Positions 52,541 to 61,336 of a DNA stretch of 64,000 bases are shown in pieces. The stretch spans positions 2,563,231-2,627,230 of the forward strand of contig NZ_CP037422.1 of NCBI RefSeq assembly GCF_007748175.1, read 5' to 3'. The DNA comes from Gimesia aquarii. GTDB lineage: Bacteria; Planctomycetota; Planctomycetia; Planctomycetales; Planctomycetaceae. Positions within the stretch are counted from its first letter, which is position 1. Each line of letters begins with the position of its first letter. The translations under genes and the position numbers were made by a program. The notes under the pieces were generated by a model. The model made no database searches and was not told the origin of the DNA. It worked only from the letters and a program-made list of their open reading frames with translations.

Positions 52541-54028
52541 TTAATCAAACGTCAAACTCACGCGATCCAACATCGGCTTCGACTTATTCGCAGTCGTGTC
52601 GGTCATTCGCAGTTCGAATCCAAAACCGGTACCGGCAGGCAAGTCTTTCAGGCTGAGCTTGGCGGGCGTTTTTTTTACATGTTTCGATAAACCGGGAGTG
52701 TAATCGTAGGTCTCTTTTACCTCCGTCCAGTCGGTCCACTTATCGAGCTTGCCGTCGTTATTTGTATCGACGCCTACACGCACTTCGACCTTTTCGACCC
52801 ACGGCCCCGTGCTGACGTAATCGGTCTTTTGTTGTGTGAACAGATAGAAACGACCTTCCGCGAATCCGATGTCGGGGTCGGGGTGTCCGTTCCCGATCTT
52901 GTCGCACCAGGTGAAAGGCCCATCGATATGGGGACTGGTAAACCAGCCGACGCTCATGTGACCACCGCCCGCAGGATCGTAGTCGCCGAACAGGTAGTAT
53001 TGTGAGCCGACACAGATCGCCGCCCAGTCACCGTATGCTTCCTGCTCCGGTTCATGGACATTGTATTTGCCGATATTCGTCTTCCAGTCCGGATGTTGTA
53101 ACCAATGCGGGTGTTTGTATTCAGCAACCTTGCCGGTATCTTTGGTGCGGTTGTCGACAGGAGGCGCAAGGAACTTCCAATCTTTGACACCATCTTCGCT
53201 GACCGCGTGTGCGGCGAGCGGTGAATCCCAGGATCGTTTGCTGGCATTGATCGGACTCCAGTCCTCAAGGATCACATGGAACCGCCCTTCTTTGTCACGG
53301 ATGAATCCGGCGTCGGAGCCGTGCGAGGGGTCTTTGACCGCCAGCCCCATATTCTTGCCGGGCTTGCCATCGGTCAGATCTTCGTCGATATAGACATGCG
53401 GGTCCTGGTCGTTGGGGTAGTCGTAATAGATATAGACTTTGCCGTCTTTGTATTCGGCACTGGTCACCCAGCGAGAAAAACCTTCGGTAACCGGTCCATG
53501 ATGAACCCAGTTAACCATATCGCGACTTTGCCACGCATGATATCCGCCGAGTCCTTTTTTCAATCCGCCCGGCGCATTATATTGATTCGGCCAGGGTGTC
53601 GTTTGCAACTTGATGTCAAAACCGTCGAGTGTCGCAGGCTTCGGTTGGAATTTCTTCTTTCGTTTGCTGCCGCCATAGCGTCCAAACACCCAATAGTTCT
53701 TCGGCCCGATCGTCAGAAAGACCGGCGCGTCCTGCAGATTCGCCGGCCCGAGATTGGCAACTGGTTCCCAGTTCTGCCAGAGGGGTGACTGATCAATGAC
53801 GATTGACTGAGCCTGTCGTTTCTTGTCAAAGCGTTTTACTTTGCTGGTGAAGGTAGCAACCTTGTCAATCGGGATCGCTGTGCCCTCTTTGACATCCAGT
53901 TTGGATTGCTTCGCCGTGGCAGCCTTCCAATCACCTTGAGAATCGATCACCCAGTCATCTGCTGTGACGGTAGACGTTACTACGAGAGTGAGTAGTATGC
54001 TGAATATGAAGTATGCCTGTATGTTTTT
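52541..54028 (-). CDS. Secreted five-bladed beta-propeller hydrolase-like protein
   Basis: 495 residues from the ATG at 54028, with a signal peptide to about Ala23. The body has repeated strands typical of GH43/GH117-like propellers: W-V-F-G-R-Y-G-G near 103, YHAWQSRDMVNWVHHGPV near 155, D-A-G-F-I-R-D-K-E-G-R-F-H and Y-Y-L-F-G-D-Y-D-P-A. The C-terminal part has DTNNDGKLDKW, a dockerin-like calcium loop. Residues fit a glycoside hydrolase, but the catalytic acids cannot be set by eye. It is upstream of a sulfatase, so sulfated algal-type glycan is a likely substrate. Confidence 0.75.
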   Translation of the reverse strand, partial: KNIQAYFIFSILLTLVVTSTVTADDWVIDSQGDWKAATAKQSKLDVKEGTAIPIDKVATFTSKVKRFDKKRQAQSIVIDQSPLWQNWEPVANLGPANLQDAPVFLTIGPKNYWVFGRYGGSKRKKKFQPKPATLDGFDIKLQTTPWPNQYNAPGGLKKGLGGYHAWQSRDMVNWVHHGPVTEGFSRWVTSAEYKDGKVYIYYDYPNDQDPHVYIDEDLTDGKPGKNMGLAVKDPSHGSDAGFIRDKEGRFHVILEDWSPINASKRSWDSPLAAHAVSEDGVKDWKFLAPPVDNRTKDTGKVAEYKHPHWLQHPDWKTNIGKYNVHEPEQEAYGDWAAICVGSQYYLFGDYDPAGGGHMSVGWFTSPHIDGPFTWCDKIGNGHPDPDIGFAEGRFYLFTQQKTDYVSTGPWVEKVEVRVGVDTNNDGKLDKWTDWTEVKETYDYTPGLSKHVKKTPAKLSLKDLPAGTGFGFELRMTDTTANKSKPMLDRVSLTFD

Positions 54029-54257
54029 CATTTGTCTCGTTCCATTGGTATCAATCACTTTGAGATGAGTCATCCGAGTCAGTGTCCGATGTAATGTTTG
54101 TGCAGATCGGGCATTTTCTTCACATTATCATTCAAGGCGACAGATTGCAACGTGTGGTTTATGGGTTGTTGTGATACCTCGGCAGACGAGTTAGAATCAG
54201 GAGAGAGGCGTTGGGCATTAAAGGTTCGGTTCTCCTTTTAAATCGAGTAGAAATGCG

Positions 54258-54548
54258 ATGAATGATACCTCACCACATTCTCCAATCGATGATCACTCAT
54301 CAGAGTCACCTACTCCTCTCAATTCCAAACTTCTACGGTTTTTCATAGGCATGACGATTGGCGGCTCTCTTCCGCTATTGCTGGCTGGTTATTTTATTTC
54401 GCAGTTCTCAGCTTACACTGCAACCCTGCCCCCCGACTCCGCGATTTGTGGTACCCCCTTACTCCTCCCCTTTGTTCTGATCGTTTTTGTCACTCCGATA
54501 ATGGGGCTTGTAACTGGCGGTGTTGCACTGCTTATTCCCATAAAATAA
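54258..54548 (+). CDS. Small two-helix membrane protein
   Basis: 96 residues. Polar N-terminus rich in Ser and Pro (about 1-25), then two hydrophobic helices (about 31-50 and 66-92) with a short polar turn holding LPPDSAICG. Function unknown. Start ATG at 54258 with no strong ribosome site. It stands alone between divergent polysaccharide genes. Confidence 0.55.
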   Translation: MNDTSPHSPIDDHSSESPTPLNSKLLRFFIGMTIGGSLPLLLAGYFISQFSAYTATLPPDSAICGTPLLLPFVLIVFVTPIMGLVTGGVALLIPIK

Positions 54549-54700
54549 AAAAGAGGTGGAACACCTGATTCAGAGTGCAATGACATTGATTGTGTAGTTC
54601 AGGCGTCAGCTAAAAGTTCGTTGCGATGGTCCACGATCCGAGCTAGAATCAGACTACACATCTCAACAAATGGCTTCAATAATGCAAAGAGGATTCTGCC

Positions 54701-56149
54701 ATGCTTCGCGCTCTTCTGTCACTGACCGCCACCTTGTTACTGGTACAGCCTGCTGTTTCCGCAGAGCTCAAACAGCCGAACATCTTATTCATCCTGGTCG
54801 ATGATCTGGGTAAGGAATGGATGGGTTGCTACGCCGCTGAGTGGGTTCAGACTCCCGCCATCGACAAGCTCGCGGCAACCGGGATGAAATTCAACAATGC
54901 GTGGTGCATGCCTCAATGCACGCCAACCCGCGTGACACTACTGACCGGGCAATACCCGTTTCGACATGGCTGGACGAATCACTGGGATGTGCCCCGCTGG
55001 GGCGCCGGTGCCCATTTCGACCCTACCAAGAACACGACTTATGCTAACGTGCTACGTGAAGCAGGCTACGCCACTTGCGCCGCGGGCAAGTGGCAAATTG
55101 ACGATTTCCGCGTTGAGCCCCACGCAATGCAGGAAGCCGGCTTTGATGAGTGGTGCATGTGGACCGGATACGAAGCACACAACCCACCCAGTGCCAATCG
55201 CTACTGGAACGCTTACATCAACATCAAAGGGAAAGGCAGCAAAGCCTACATCAGTCAGTTCGGTCCCGATATCTTTTGCGATTACCTCATCAACTTCATC
55301 GGTAAACACAAAAACAAGCCGATGTTGTTGTACTACCCGATGGTGCTGACACACGGCCCTCTGACCACGACCCCTGAAAACAAGGACGAAACAGACAAGC
55401 GGCGTCTGTTTGATCCTATGGTGCGTTACACCGACAAGCTTGTTGGAAAACTGGTTGCGGCACTGGATGAGGCCGGCATCCGCGAGAACACAATCATCAT
55501 CTTTACCACAGACAACGGCACCGGTGGCCAGAGCAATAAACGCATGGGCCATATCGTGCGGGGTGGAAAGGCGAAAATGTCCGAACAGAACGGGACCGCC
55601 ATGCCATTCATTGTCAACTGCCCTGGCACAGTACCTTCCGGTACCGAAACCAACGCGCTTGTCGACTTCACGGACATTCTCCCGACGTTCGCAGAACTGG
55701 GTGGCGGCACTTTGCCAGCCGGTCGCGTCGTAGATGGAAAGTCGTTTGCGCCGCTGATTCTCGGCAAGGCCAAAGACGGGCCGCGCGAGTGGATTCTGTC
55801 CATGGGGGGCGGACCTGCGGCATTGCGTGAAGGTCGCGTGGTGCCCAAACTGGTTTACGACGACCGTGTGATCCGTGATAAGAATTACAAGCTGTGGATC
55901 GACTCGGAGCGAAAACCGATTAAGCTGTTTCGAATCAGCTCAGATCGTTGGGAAGAGCGGAATCTGATTAACTCGAAAAACCCTGCTTCTAAGGCGGCAC
56001 TGAAACAACTGAGCGCGATCGCGGCTAGTTTTCCTGAAAAAGACGGAGCTCCCATTTACGACAAAAACCCACCACAAAAATGGGACAAGAAGCCAGGCAC
56101 TTCAGGAAAGCGCAAAGTGAAAAATAAGAAGCGGAAAACGAAGGAGTGA
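54701..56149 (+). CDS. Secreted sulfatase
   Basis: 482 residues. The signal peptide ends near SAEL. The active-site signature reads CTPTRVTLLTGQ with Cys73 as the formylglycine site, Asp34/Asp35 in L-V-D-D-L-G as metal ligands, and AGKWQIDD as second signature. A later F-T-T-D-N-G-T-G-G supplies further ligands. The tail is strongly basic (KRKVKNKKRKTKE), odd for a secreted enzyme. It may bind acidic glycan. It is a different subfamily from the sulfatase at 51016. Confidence 0.9.
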   Translation: MLRALLSLTATLLLVQPAVSAELKQPNILFILVDDLGKEWMGCYAAEWVQTPAIDKLAATGMKFNNAWCMPQCTPTRVTLLTGQYPFRHGWTNHWDVPRWGAGAHFDPTKNTTYANVLREAGYATCAAGKWQIDDFRVEPHAMQEAGFDEWCMWTGYEAHNPPSANRYWNAYINIKGKGSKAYISQFGPDIFCDYLINFIGKHKNKPMLLYYPMVLTHGPLTTTPENKDETDKRRLFDPMVRYTDKLVGKLVAALDEAGIRENTIIIFTTDNGTGGQSNKRMGHIVRGGKAKMSEQNGTAMPFIVNCPGTVPSGTETNALVDFTDILPTFAELGGGTLPAGRVVDGKSFAPLILGKAKDGPREWILSMGGGPAALREGRVVPKLVYDDRVIRDKNYKLWIDSERKPIKLFRISSDRWEERNLINSKNPASKAALKQLSAIAASFPEKDGAPIYDKNPPQKWDKKPGTSGKRKVKNKKRKTKE

Positions 56150-56169
56150 AGCCTGTTGCTTTTTTGATT

Positions 56170-56200
56170 TACCACAAAAGGCACGAAATACACGAAAATA
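56170..56200. repeat. ACCACGAA-GACACGAAA type dispersed repeat
   Basis: TACCACAAAAGGCACGAAAT and ACACGAAAATA. The related sequence is present in reverse at 38041-38070 and as a worn piece near 1521-1537 (TTCGTGTCATTCGTA). These short strings recur between genes in many bacteria. Origin unknown. Confidence 0.45.
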
Positions 56201-56256
56201 TATTAGGATCGTAATCGGTTCCGGATAACTTTTCTGAAATTTCAACAGGGATAAAA

Positions 56257-56799
56257 ATGACTGACTCGGATCATGTGGCAGTGAACTTCTGCTGGAAAGA
56301 TCAAATGAGCCTGAGGATTGCGTTCGAAGGACTGCCGAAAGCGATCTACTGGGGGTTCCATATATTTTTTATTCAATGCGTGTATGATTTTCCCCTTAAT
56401 TTTGTGTTATGTGTTGGCATTCTTGGAGTCCTCATTGCGATCTTAACGGGTGGCATTTTAATACAAGACATTCCATGGGAAACAGTGCTCCTTTCGATCG
56501 TGTGTCTTTCAATTTTATGGTCTCTGTTCATTTATTTCGGAATGTTGATCCCCCCACGGGTCTCTTTCGAAAAATGCAAGGTTGTGATTGGTGAACGCTC
56601 CGTCAGAGTTGAAGACATCGTAAACATTCAGATCTCAGAGTCAAAATCGTCGCAGATTGTTAACATCGCTTCGAGGTTGCCTGAAGGTGATGTCATAGAT
56701 GATTCGCTACACATTATCAGAAATGATTCTACGAAACAGAAGCTGGACGATATAAAAGCCTGGTGCGAACAGCGGAATATCTGTGTCGAGACAGGGTAA
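56257..56799 (+). CDS. Hypothetical protein with two membrane helices
   Basis: 180 residues. A polar N-terminus of about 40 residues, two membrane helices (about 45-72 and 81-105), then a cytoplasmic domain of about 70 residues beginning P-P-R-V-S-F-E-K-C-K-V-V-I. No family recognised. The layout, two helices plus a small beta domain, resembles the gene at 34091, but sequence identity is not evident. Confidence 0.6.
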   Translation: MTDSDHVAVNFCWKDQMSLRIAFEGLPKAIYWGFHIFFIQCVYDFPLNFVLCVGILGVLIAILTGGILIQDIPWETVLLSIVCLSILWSLFIYFGMLIPPRVSFEKCKVVIGERSVRVEDIVNIQISESKSSQIVNIASRLPEGDVIDDSLHIIRNDSTKQKLDDIKAWCEQRNICVETG

Positions 56800-56910
56800 A
56801 GCAGGTGACCTGCTCCATCTAGATTCTATTGACCGACTAGGATGAACCAAAAAATTTAAGAACTTGGAAAATGTTTGAAATCCTAAATCAAATCTCTCTA
56901 TAATCGGTTT

Positions 56911-57945
56911 ATGTCAAATCGAAGAACTTTCATGAAAAACGTAGCGGGGCTGGGAGCTTCGCTGTCACTGTTCACAACTCTACCGGGACGTGCGAAAGAG
57001 AAACGCGCACCTCGCCGACCGCTGATTCTCTGCAGCCGCGGAGAAGAGTGGGCTGAAAAAGTGCTCCGCCCCGGCTGGAACGTATTGGAAGCGGGCGGCG
57101 ATATTCTCGACGCGGTGGAGAAATCCGCGCAGGTGACCGAGCTGGACCCGGAAGACCAGTCCGTGGGATACGGAGGGTTGCCAAATGAAAACGGAGTCGT
57201 GCAGCTCGACGCTTCCTTCATGGATGGCAGGACGCACAATTGCGGATCAGTGGGTGCGCTGGAGAACATTAAAACGCCCTCCTCCGTGGCCCGACTCGTC
57301 ATGGAACGTACCGATCATATTCATCTTGTCGGAGAAGGCGCCCGAGAGTTTGCCAGAGCACACGGATTTAAGGAGGAGAACCTGCTCACAGACAAATCGA
57401 GAAAGATGTGGCTCCGCTGGAAGGAAAACCTGAGTGACAAAGACGACCGGTTCCCCCCCAAAGACGGAGATTACAAACTGGACAAGCGACCGACGGGTAC
57501 TATCAATATTCTGGCCCTGGATACAAAGGGCGATCTCGCAGGATGCACGACTACCTCGGGATTGTTCGGTAAACTGCCCGGTCGAATCGGCGATTCTCCC
57601 ATCATCGGCGCGGGGCTCTATGTCGACAACGAAGTCGGTGCAGCGGGTGCGACAGGACGGGGTGAGGAAATCTTGCGCACCTGTGGCAGTTTTTTTGTAG
57701 TGGAACAGATGCGTGCGGGAAAGAGTCCCCGCGAAGCTTGCGAGGCATTGTGCCAACGGATCGTGAAGATCAACGGGGGCGCGAACAAGGTTGACTTCAA
57801 TGATAAAATTGTTGCCATCAATAAATCAGGAGAAGCCGGCTGTGCGGCAATCCGTGCCCGGAAAGACAAACCACCCCAGGCAGCCATCATTACAACCGCG
57901 GGAGTGCAAATCATCGAAGGCTCCTATCTGATCGAGATCAAATAA
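56911..57945 (+). CDS. Glycosylasparaginase-type N-terminal-nucleophile hydrolase, Tat-exported
   Basis: 344 residues. Twin-arginine signal (S-N-R-R-T-F-M-K). An Ntn-hydrolase of the asparaginase-2 family follows, with Thr197 in T-G-T-I-N-I-L-A-L-D as the self-cleavage site and nucleophile. The beta-chain part carries G-D-S-P-I-I-G-A-G-L-Y-V-D-N and GAAGATGRGE. The enzyme splits the N-acetylglucosamine-asparagine bond of glycoproteins or iso-peptides. It lies beside a sulfatase and a C45 hydrolase, fitting breakdown of complex glycans. Confidence 0.85.
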   Translation: MSNRRTFMKNVAGLGASLSLFTTLPGRAKEKRAPRRPLILCSRGEEWAEKVLRPGWNVLEAGGDILDAVEKSAQVTELDPEDQSVGYGGLPNENGVVQLDASFMDGRTHNCGSVGALENIKTPSSVARLVMERTDHIHLVGEGAREFARAHGFKEENLLTDKSRKMWLRWKENLSDKDDRFPPKDGDYKLDKRPTGTINILALDTKGDLAGCTTTSGLFGKLPGRIGDSPIIGAGLYVDNEVGAAGATGRGEEILRTCGSFFVVEQMRAGKSPREACEALCQRIVKINGGANKVDFNDKIVAINKSGEAGCAAIRARKDKPPQAAIITTAGVQIIEGSYLIEIK

Positions 57946-58010
57946 TTTCTAAAGACGCGACTTTTTTGTGAACTGTTCTTTAAACATAATCTCTGTTGGG
58001 AAACTCCACA

Positions 58011-59123
58011 ATGATCAGATACTGCCAGGTTATCATCGCCTTTACCATTGCCTGTTTCAGTTTTTCTGGACATGTACAGGCAGAAGGCTATCTGACTTCG
58101 ATCGGCAAAGGTGCCAATCAGATTCCTGTTGTTGTGGTGAAAGGCACACCTTATGAAATGGGCAAGAAACAGGGAGAGCTGATCAAACAAGACGCCTCTC
58201 AAATGATTCACTCTCTAATGAAAAAGGTGCAAACTGCTGCTCCGGAACGTTGCTCGAATGCGCATCTGGACGCAGCCTGGAAATCGATCGCACCACATAC
58301 AGATCCCCGTTTTAAAGAGGAACTCCGCGGCTTTGCCGAAGGAACAGGCATGTCGTTGAAAATGCTGCAACGGGCGCATGCGATGCCAGTGGTGATGGAC
58401 TATTCCTGCAGCAGTATTGCAGCCTGGGGTGCCGCCACTAAGGATGGACATCTCTATCAAACGAGAAACCTGGACTGGACAATGAGTCTAGGCGTGCAAG
58501 ACTATCCCTGCATTTGCGTTTACATTCCCAAGGAGGGCGTTCCACACGTGAATGTCACCTTCGCAGGATTCATCGGCGCGAACACCGGTATGAACGCGAA
58601 GGGAATTGTCCTTTCGGAGATGGGAGACTCTCCTGGTAAAGATTATCCGTTCGATATGAATGGCGTGCATTTCACGACTCTCTTTCGACACGTTATGTAC
58701 GACGCCCATAGCCTGGAACAGGCGATCGACATTTTTAAAAGTGCGAAACGGATGAAAAAGTATCACTATGTCGTGGGCGACGGCGCCAATCTACGTGCCG
58801 TGAAGATGCTGGCCCACGCTCCCAATCTCGTAATCTGGAGTGATAATGATCCCAAAGACGAGCTGGCGCCTCAAGTCATGAAAAACCTGGTCTACCAGGA
58901 CGAAGGCCGCGGCGCGTTTCAGCCACTGCAAAAAGTGTATGGCAAAATCGGCGCCCCGGAAATGATTGACATCGCCTGCCAGATTCCCATTAAAGGCGGA
59001 AACGTTCTCGACGTGGTTTATGATGCGACTGCGCTGGAACTCTGGGTCTCTTACGCCAAAAAGCAGAAGGAAGCCTATCAACGCCCCTTCGTGCACTTCA
59101 AACTGAAAGACTATCTTAAATAA
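58011..59123 (+). CDS. C45-family autoproteolytic acyltransferase/amidase, secreted
   Basis: 370 residues from the ATG at 58011 (GGGAA upstream). An earlier start at 57996 would add five residues. Signal peptide to about Ala24, then V-V-V-V-K-G-T-P-Y-E-M-G and Y-S-C-S-S-I-A-A-W-G-A-A-T. Cys133 is the expected nucleophile freed by self-cleavage, although the residue before it is Ser, not the usual Gly. Later YQTRNLDW and M-N-A-K-G-I-V-L-S-E-M fit the penicillin acyl-CoA transferase/acid-ceramidase-like fold. The substrate is unknown, perhaps N-acyl amides. Confidence 0.8.
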   Translation: MIRYCQVIIAFTIACFSFSGHVQAEGYLTSIGKGANQIPVVVVKGTPYEMGKKQGELIKQDASQMIHSLMKKVQTAAPERCSNAHLDAAWKSIAPHTDPRFKEELRGFAEGTGMSLKMLQRAHAMPVVMDYSCSSIAAWGAATKDGHLYQTRNLDWTMSLGVQDYPCICVYIPKEGVPHVNVTFAGFIGANTGMNAKGIVLSEMGDSPGKDYPFDMNGVHFTTLFRHVMYDAHSLEQAIDIFKSAKRMKKYHYVVGDGANLRAVKMLAHAPNLVIWSDNDPKDELAPQVMKNLVYQDEGRGAFQPLQKVYGKIGAPEMIDIACQIPIKGGNVLDVVYDATALELWVSYAKKQKEAYQRPFVHFKLKDYLK

Positions 59124-59175
59124 GCATTGCTCACGAGGAATACAGGTCGCTGGAACAAAACTGGCGCCCTTTGAT

Positions 59176-60282
59176 TTAGTTTTTCAACACGGAGTCGAAC
59201 AGCTGGTAGGCACGATCGCGTTGTTCCTGCGGAAAGTTGTGATCGCTGTCGGGATGATCGATGACCAGCTTTTCTTTCGCTCCCAGCATCTCATACACCG
59301 GCTTGGCGATCTCAGCACACTTGTCGACACTGTTCCAACGAAAATTGGAATCGTGCAGCGGTGCGTTGACATAGAGAGGACGTGGTGCCAGGACACCGAG
59401 CAGTTCGGGAAAATCAAAAGGGATTTCGTCCAGTTTTCCGCGGTAGTTTGACATGCGGGGCATATAACGGATCTGGCACCAGCCTTTGCCGAAGTACCAG
59501 ACACGTTCGGCTCCGTCGTAATAATCCCGATAGGAATCAAAGCCGCAACTGCTGACGATGGCGGAAACGCGGGGATCAAAGACAGCCGTGTAGATCGAAT
59601 TATGACCGCCCAGAGAATGGCCGATGGCGCCGACTCCCTGCTTCAAATCCACATAGTCCAGTGATGCGAGCAGGTCAATGGCTCGAGAGTTGTCCCAGAT
59701 CGCTTTCATCGTTCCGCTCACAAATCCCAGCTTTCCGAGATTAGGCCAGTAATTTGCCAGATGGGGGTAGGCAGGTGCAATGGTCACATAGCCCCGCTCC
59801 GCCAGTTCGGCGGCGTACTGCCTGCCTGCACGTCCCCCCAGTCCCACAACGACTTTATGGCCTACCCTGTTATCAGTGGGATGCAGACAAAGGACCGCGG
59901 GAACTTTCGTTCCCGCTTTAGCAGTATGGGGAATACAAAGGTAGGCCGGCGTTCTGGAACCGGGCGACGACTGATAGGTTATCAGTTGGCGCGTGTATTT
60001 ATCGAGCTTGACCTCTTCGAGGATTTTTACATCCAGAGCAACCCGCTGGTCCTCTCCGGGGAACGGTCCCATGACTGTTTCCATCCCGCGAATGATTTCT
60101 TTCCGCCGCTGTTCCCAGTCGGCTTTTGTCTGGACCTGATTGACCTTACCAGCTTGATCCCGGTACAGGAGCAGATTATCGGGGTTGAGTCGAACCGGTT
60201 GCTTCTGAGCATAAACAGAGACCGAGACGAATGCGGGTAGAATCATCGCGGTGATGAACGTTTTCTTGAAAGCAGAGGTCAT
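59176..60282 (-). CDS. Secreted alpha/beta hydrolase (acetylxylan-esterase-like)
   Basis: 368 residues. Signal peptide to about Ala25. The hydrolase core contains V-P-A-V-L-C-L-H-P-T-D, then the nucleophile elbow GAIGHSLGGHNS (Ser about 223). A late HPDSDHNFP supplies the His and perhaps the acid. Planctomycete relatives are annotated as acetyl-xylan esterase or dienelactone hydrolase. It is convergent with the C45 gene. A role in removing acyl groups from glycan fits the neighbourhood. Confidence 0.8.
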   Translation of the reverse strand: MTSAFKKTFITAMILPAFVSVSVYAQKQPVRLNPDNLLLYRDQAGKVNQVQTKADWEQRRKEIIRGMETVMGPFPGEDQRVALDVKILEEVKLDKYTRQLITYQSSPGSRTPAYLCIPHTAKAGTKVPAVLCLHPTDNRVGHKVVVGLGGRAGRQYAAELAERGYVTIAPAYPHLANYWPNLGKLGFVSGTMKAIWDNSRAIDLLASLDYVDLKQGVGAIGHSLGGHNSIYTAVFDPRVSAIVSSCGFDSYRDYYDGAERVWYFGKGWCQIRYMPRMSNYRGKLDEIPFDFPELLGVLAPRPLYVNAPLHDSNFRWNSVDKCAEIAKPVYEMLGAKEKLVIDHPDSDHNFPQEQRDRAYQLFDSVLKN

Positions 60283-60693
60283 TTATGGCTCCTTGGCTTG
60301 GCGGGGTATCATTGGACGGAAGGAGAAGTATATTCGTCGCACAGGGACGACAGGCTGTATCAGACACCGTTCAGGTCAACCGAGGAATTGAACGACGTGT
60401 TTCGAAACGACACAGATTCTGTCTCATTCAAAAGTAACATGTGGAACAGGACGAATCAAGCAGCTTTACTATGGTTTGAATTCAAACGGGAAAGGTGACA
60501 GTGAAAAGTATCTGCGCCTGCTTTCTTTCTACCGGAGGGCACGTAACGCATGAAGATTAATCTGTTCATCGCACTTAGAAAACGGTAACATTCATCACAT
60601 CGAATAAGACGAGAGCTGACTCCGGTTAACGTATCTGCATCCTATCTCTCAAGCCTGACTTCATTTCTCATTCCTTCATCAGAGAGAGATCTC
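60283..60693. other. Intergenic, nothing recognised
   Basis: 411 bases between the divergent esterase and K+ channel genes. A short plus-strand frame near 60298-60498 has no ribosome site and no protein-like sequence. No RNA or strong palindrome was seen. Confidence 0.4.
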
Positions 60694-61086
60694 ATGTTAA
60701 AGCACTTACTTCGCAAACGCCTTCCTCTTTTTGTTGAATTCTTCAGTGCCTTCGTACGTTATGCCTCTTATGTGAGCGAGGTCTTCGTGGCACTTTTGTT
60801 AACTCTATTACTGGGCGCTTTTCTGATCTGGAGATTTGAGGATATCGACTTTGGAGACGCAATCTATTTTACGTTGGTCACCGGGCTTACGATTGGCTAT
60901 GGCGATATTACGCCAGAGACGCCTCTGGGTAAACTGATTAGCGTCTGCATCGGTCTGATCGGGATGGTCGTGGTGGGGCTCACAATTGCCATCGCGACGC
61001 GAGCCTTGACTGAGACAGCCAAACGTCACATGGATCTCGAACGGGAAGATCAGGTGGCCCAAAAAACGTCTTCTGTTTCACCATAG
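60694..61086 (+). CDS. Two-helix potassium channel subunit
   Basis: 130 residues. First membrane helix about 28-48, pore helix (DAIYFTLVTGL), the canonical K+ filter TIGYGD (66-71), and a second helix about 78-103, then a short charged coiled tail. This is the minimal KcsA-like pore, expected to form tetramers in the inner membrane. It contrasts with the TGNGP protein at 43998. A hairpin terminator follows at 61121. Confidence 0.9.
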   Translation: MLKHLLRKRLPLFVEFFSAFVRYASYVSEVFVALLLTLLLGAFLIWRFEDIDFGDAIYFTLVTGLTIGYGDITPETPLGKLISVCIGLIGMVVVGLTIAIATRALTETAKRHMDLEREDQVAQKTSSVSP

Positions 61087-61120
61087 ATTCGACTGGCAAT
61101 CATCGATTGAGAAAATAAAA

Positions 61121-61160
61121 AGGGGAACAGGACGCATCAGTGAGTCCTACTCCCTCTTTA
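61121..61160 (+). terminator. Probable terminator after K+ channel gene
   Basis: AGGGGAACAGGAC (61121-61133) and GTCCTACTCCCT (61144-61155) form a stem of five and five pairs with a 2x2 inner mismatch and a 10-base loop, followed by CTTTA. Confidence 0.45.
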
Positions 61161-61336
61161 ATTGTTTGCGGGATAACACATCTCAATAAGCAATGAAATC
61201 GCTCGATTCAAAACGTGAATTTTGTGCTCCGATTTGGTACAATCAAGAATGTGAAGAGATGAATTTAATGAGTACCGGACCCAAACATCATGGGCGATGG
61301 TTCCGGGCAATGACACAAGTCAGCAGAGGTGTAACC

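Noticed and set aside
55052-55552. Minus-strand frame opposite the second sulfatase
   Set aside because: Antisense shadow of a well-supported coding frame with all sulfatase motifs.
60298-60498. Short plus-strand frame before the K+ channel
   Set aside because: Overlaps the divergent gene leader, lacks a ribosome site and resembles no protein.
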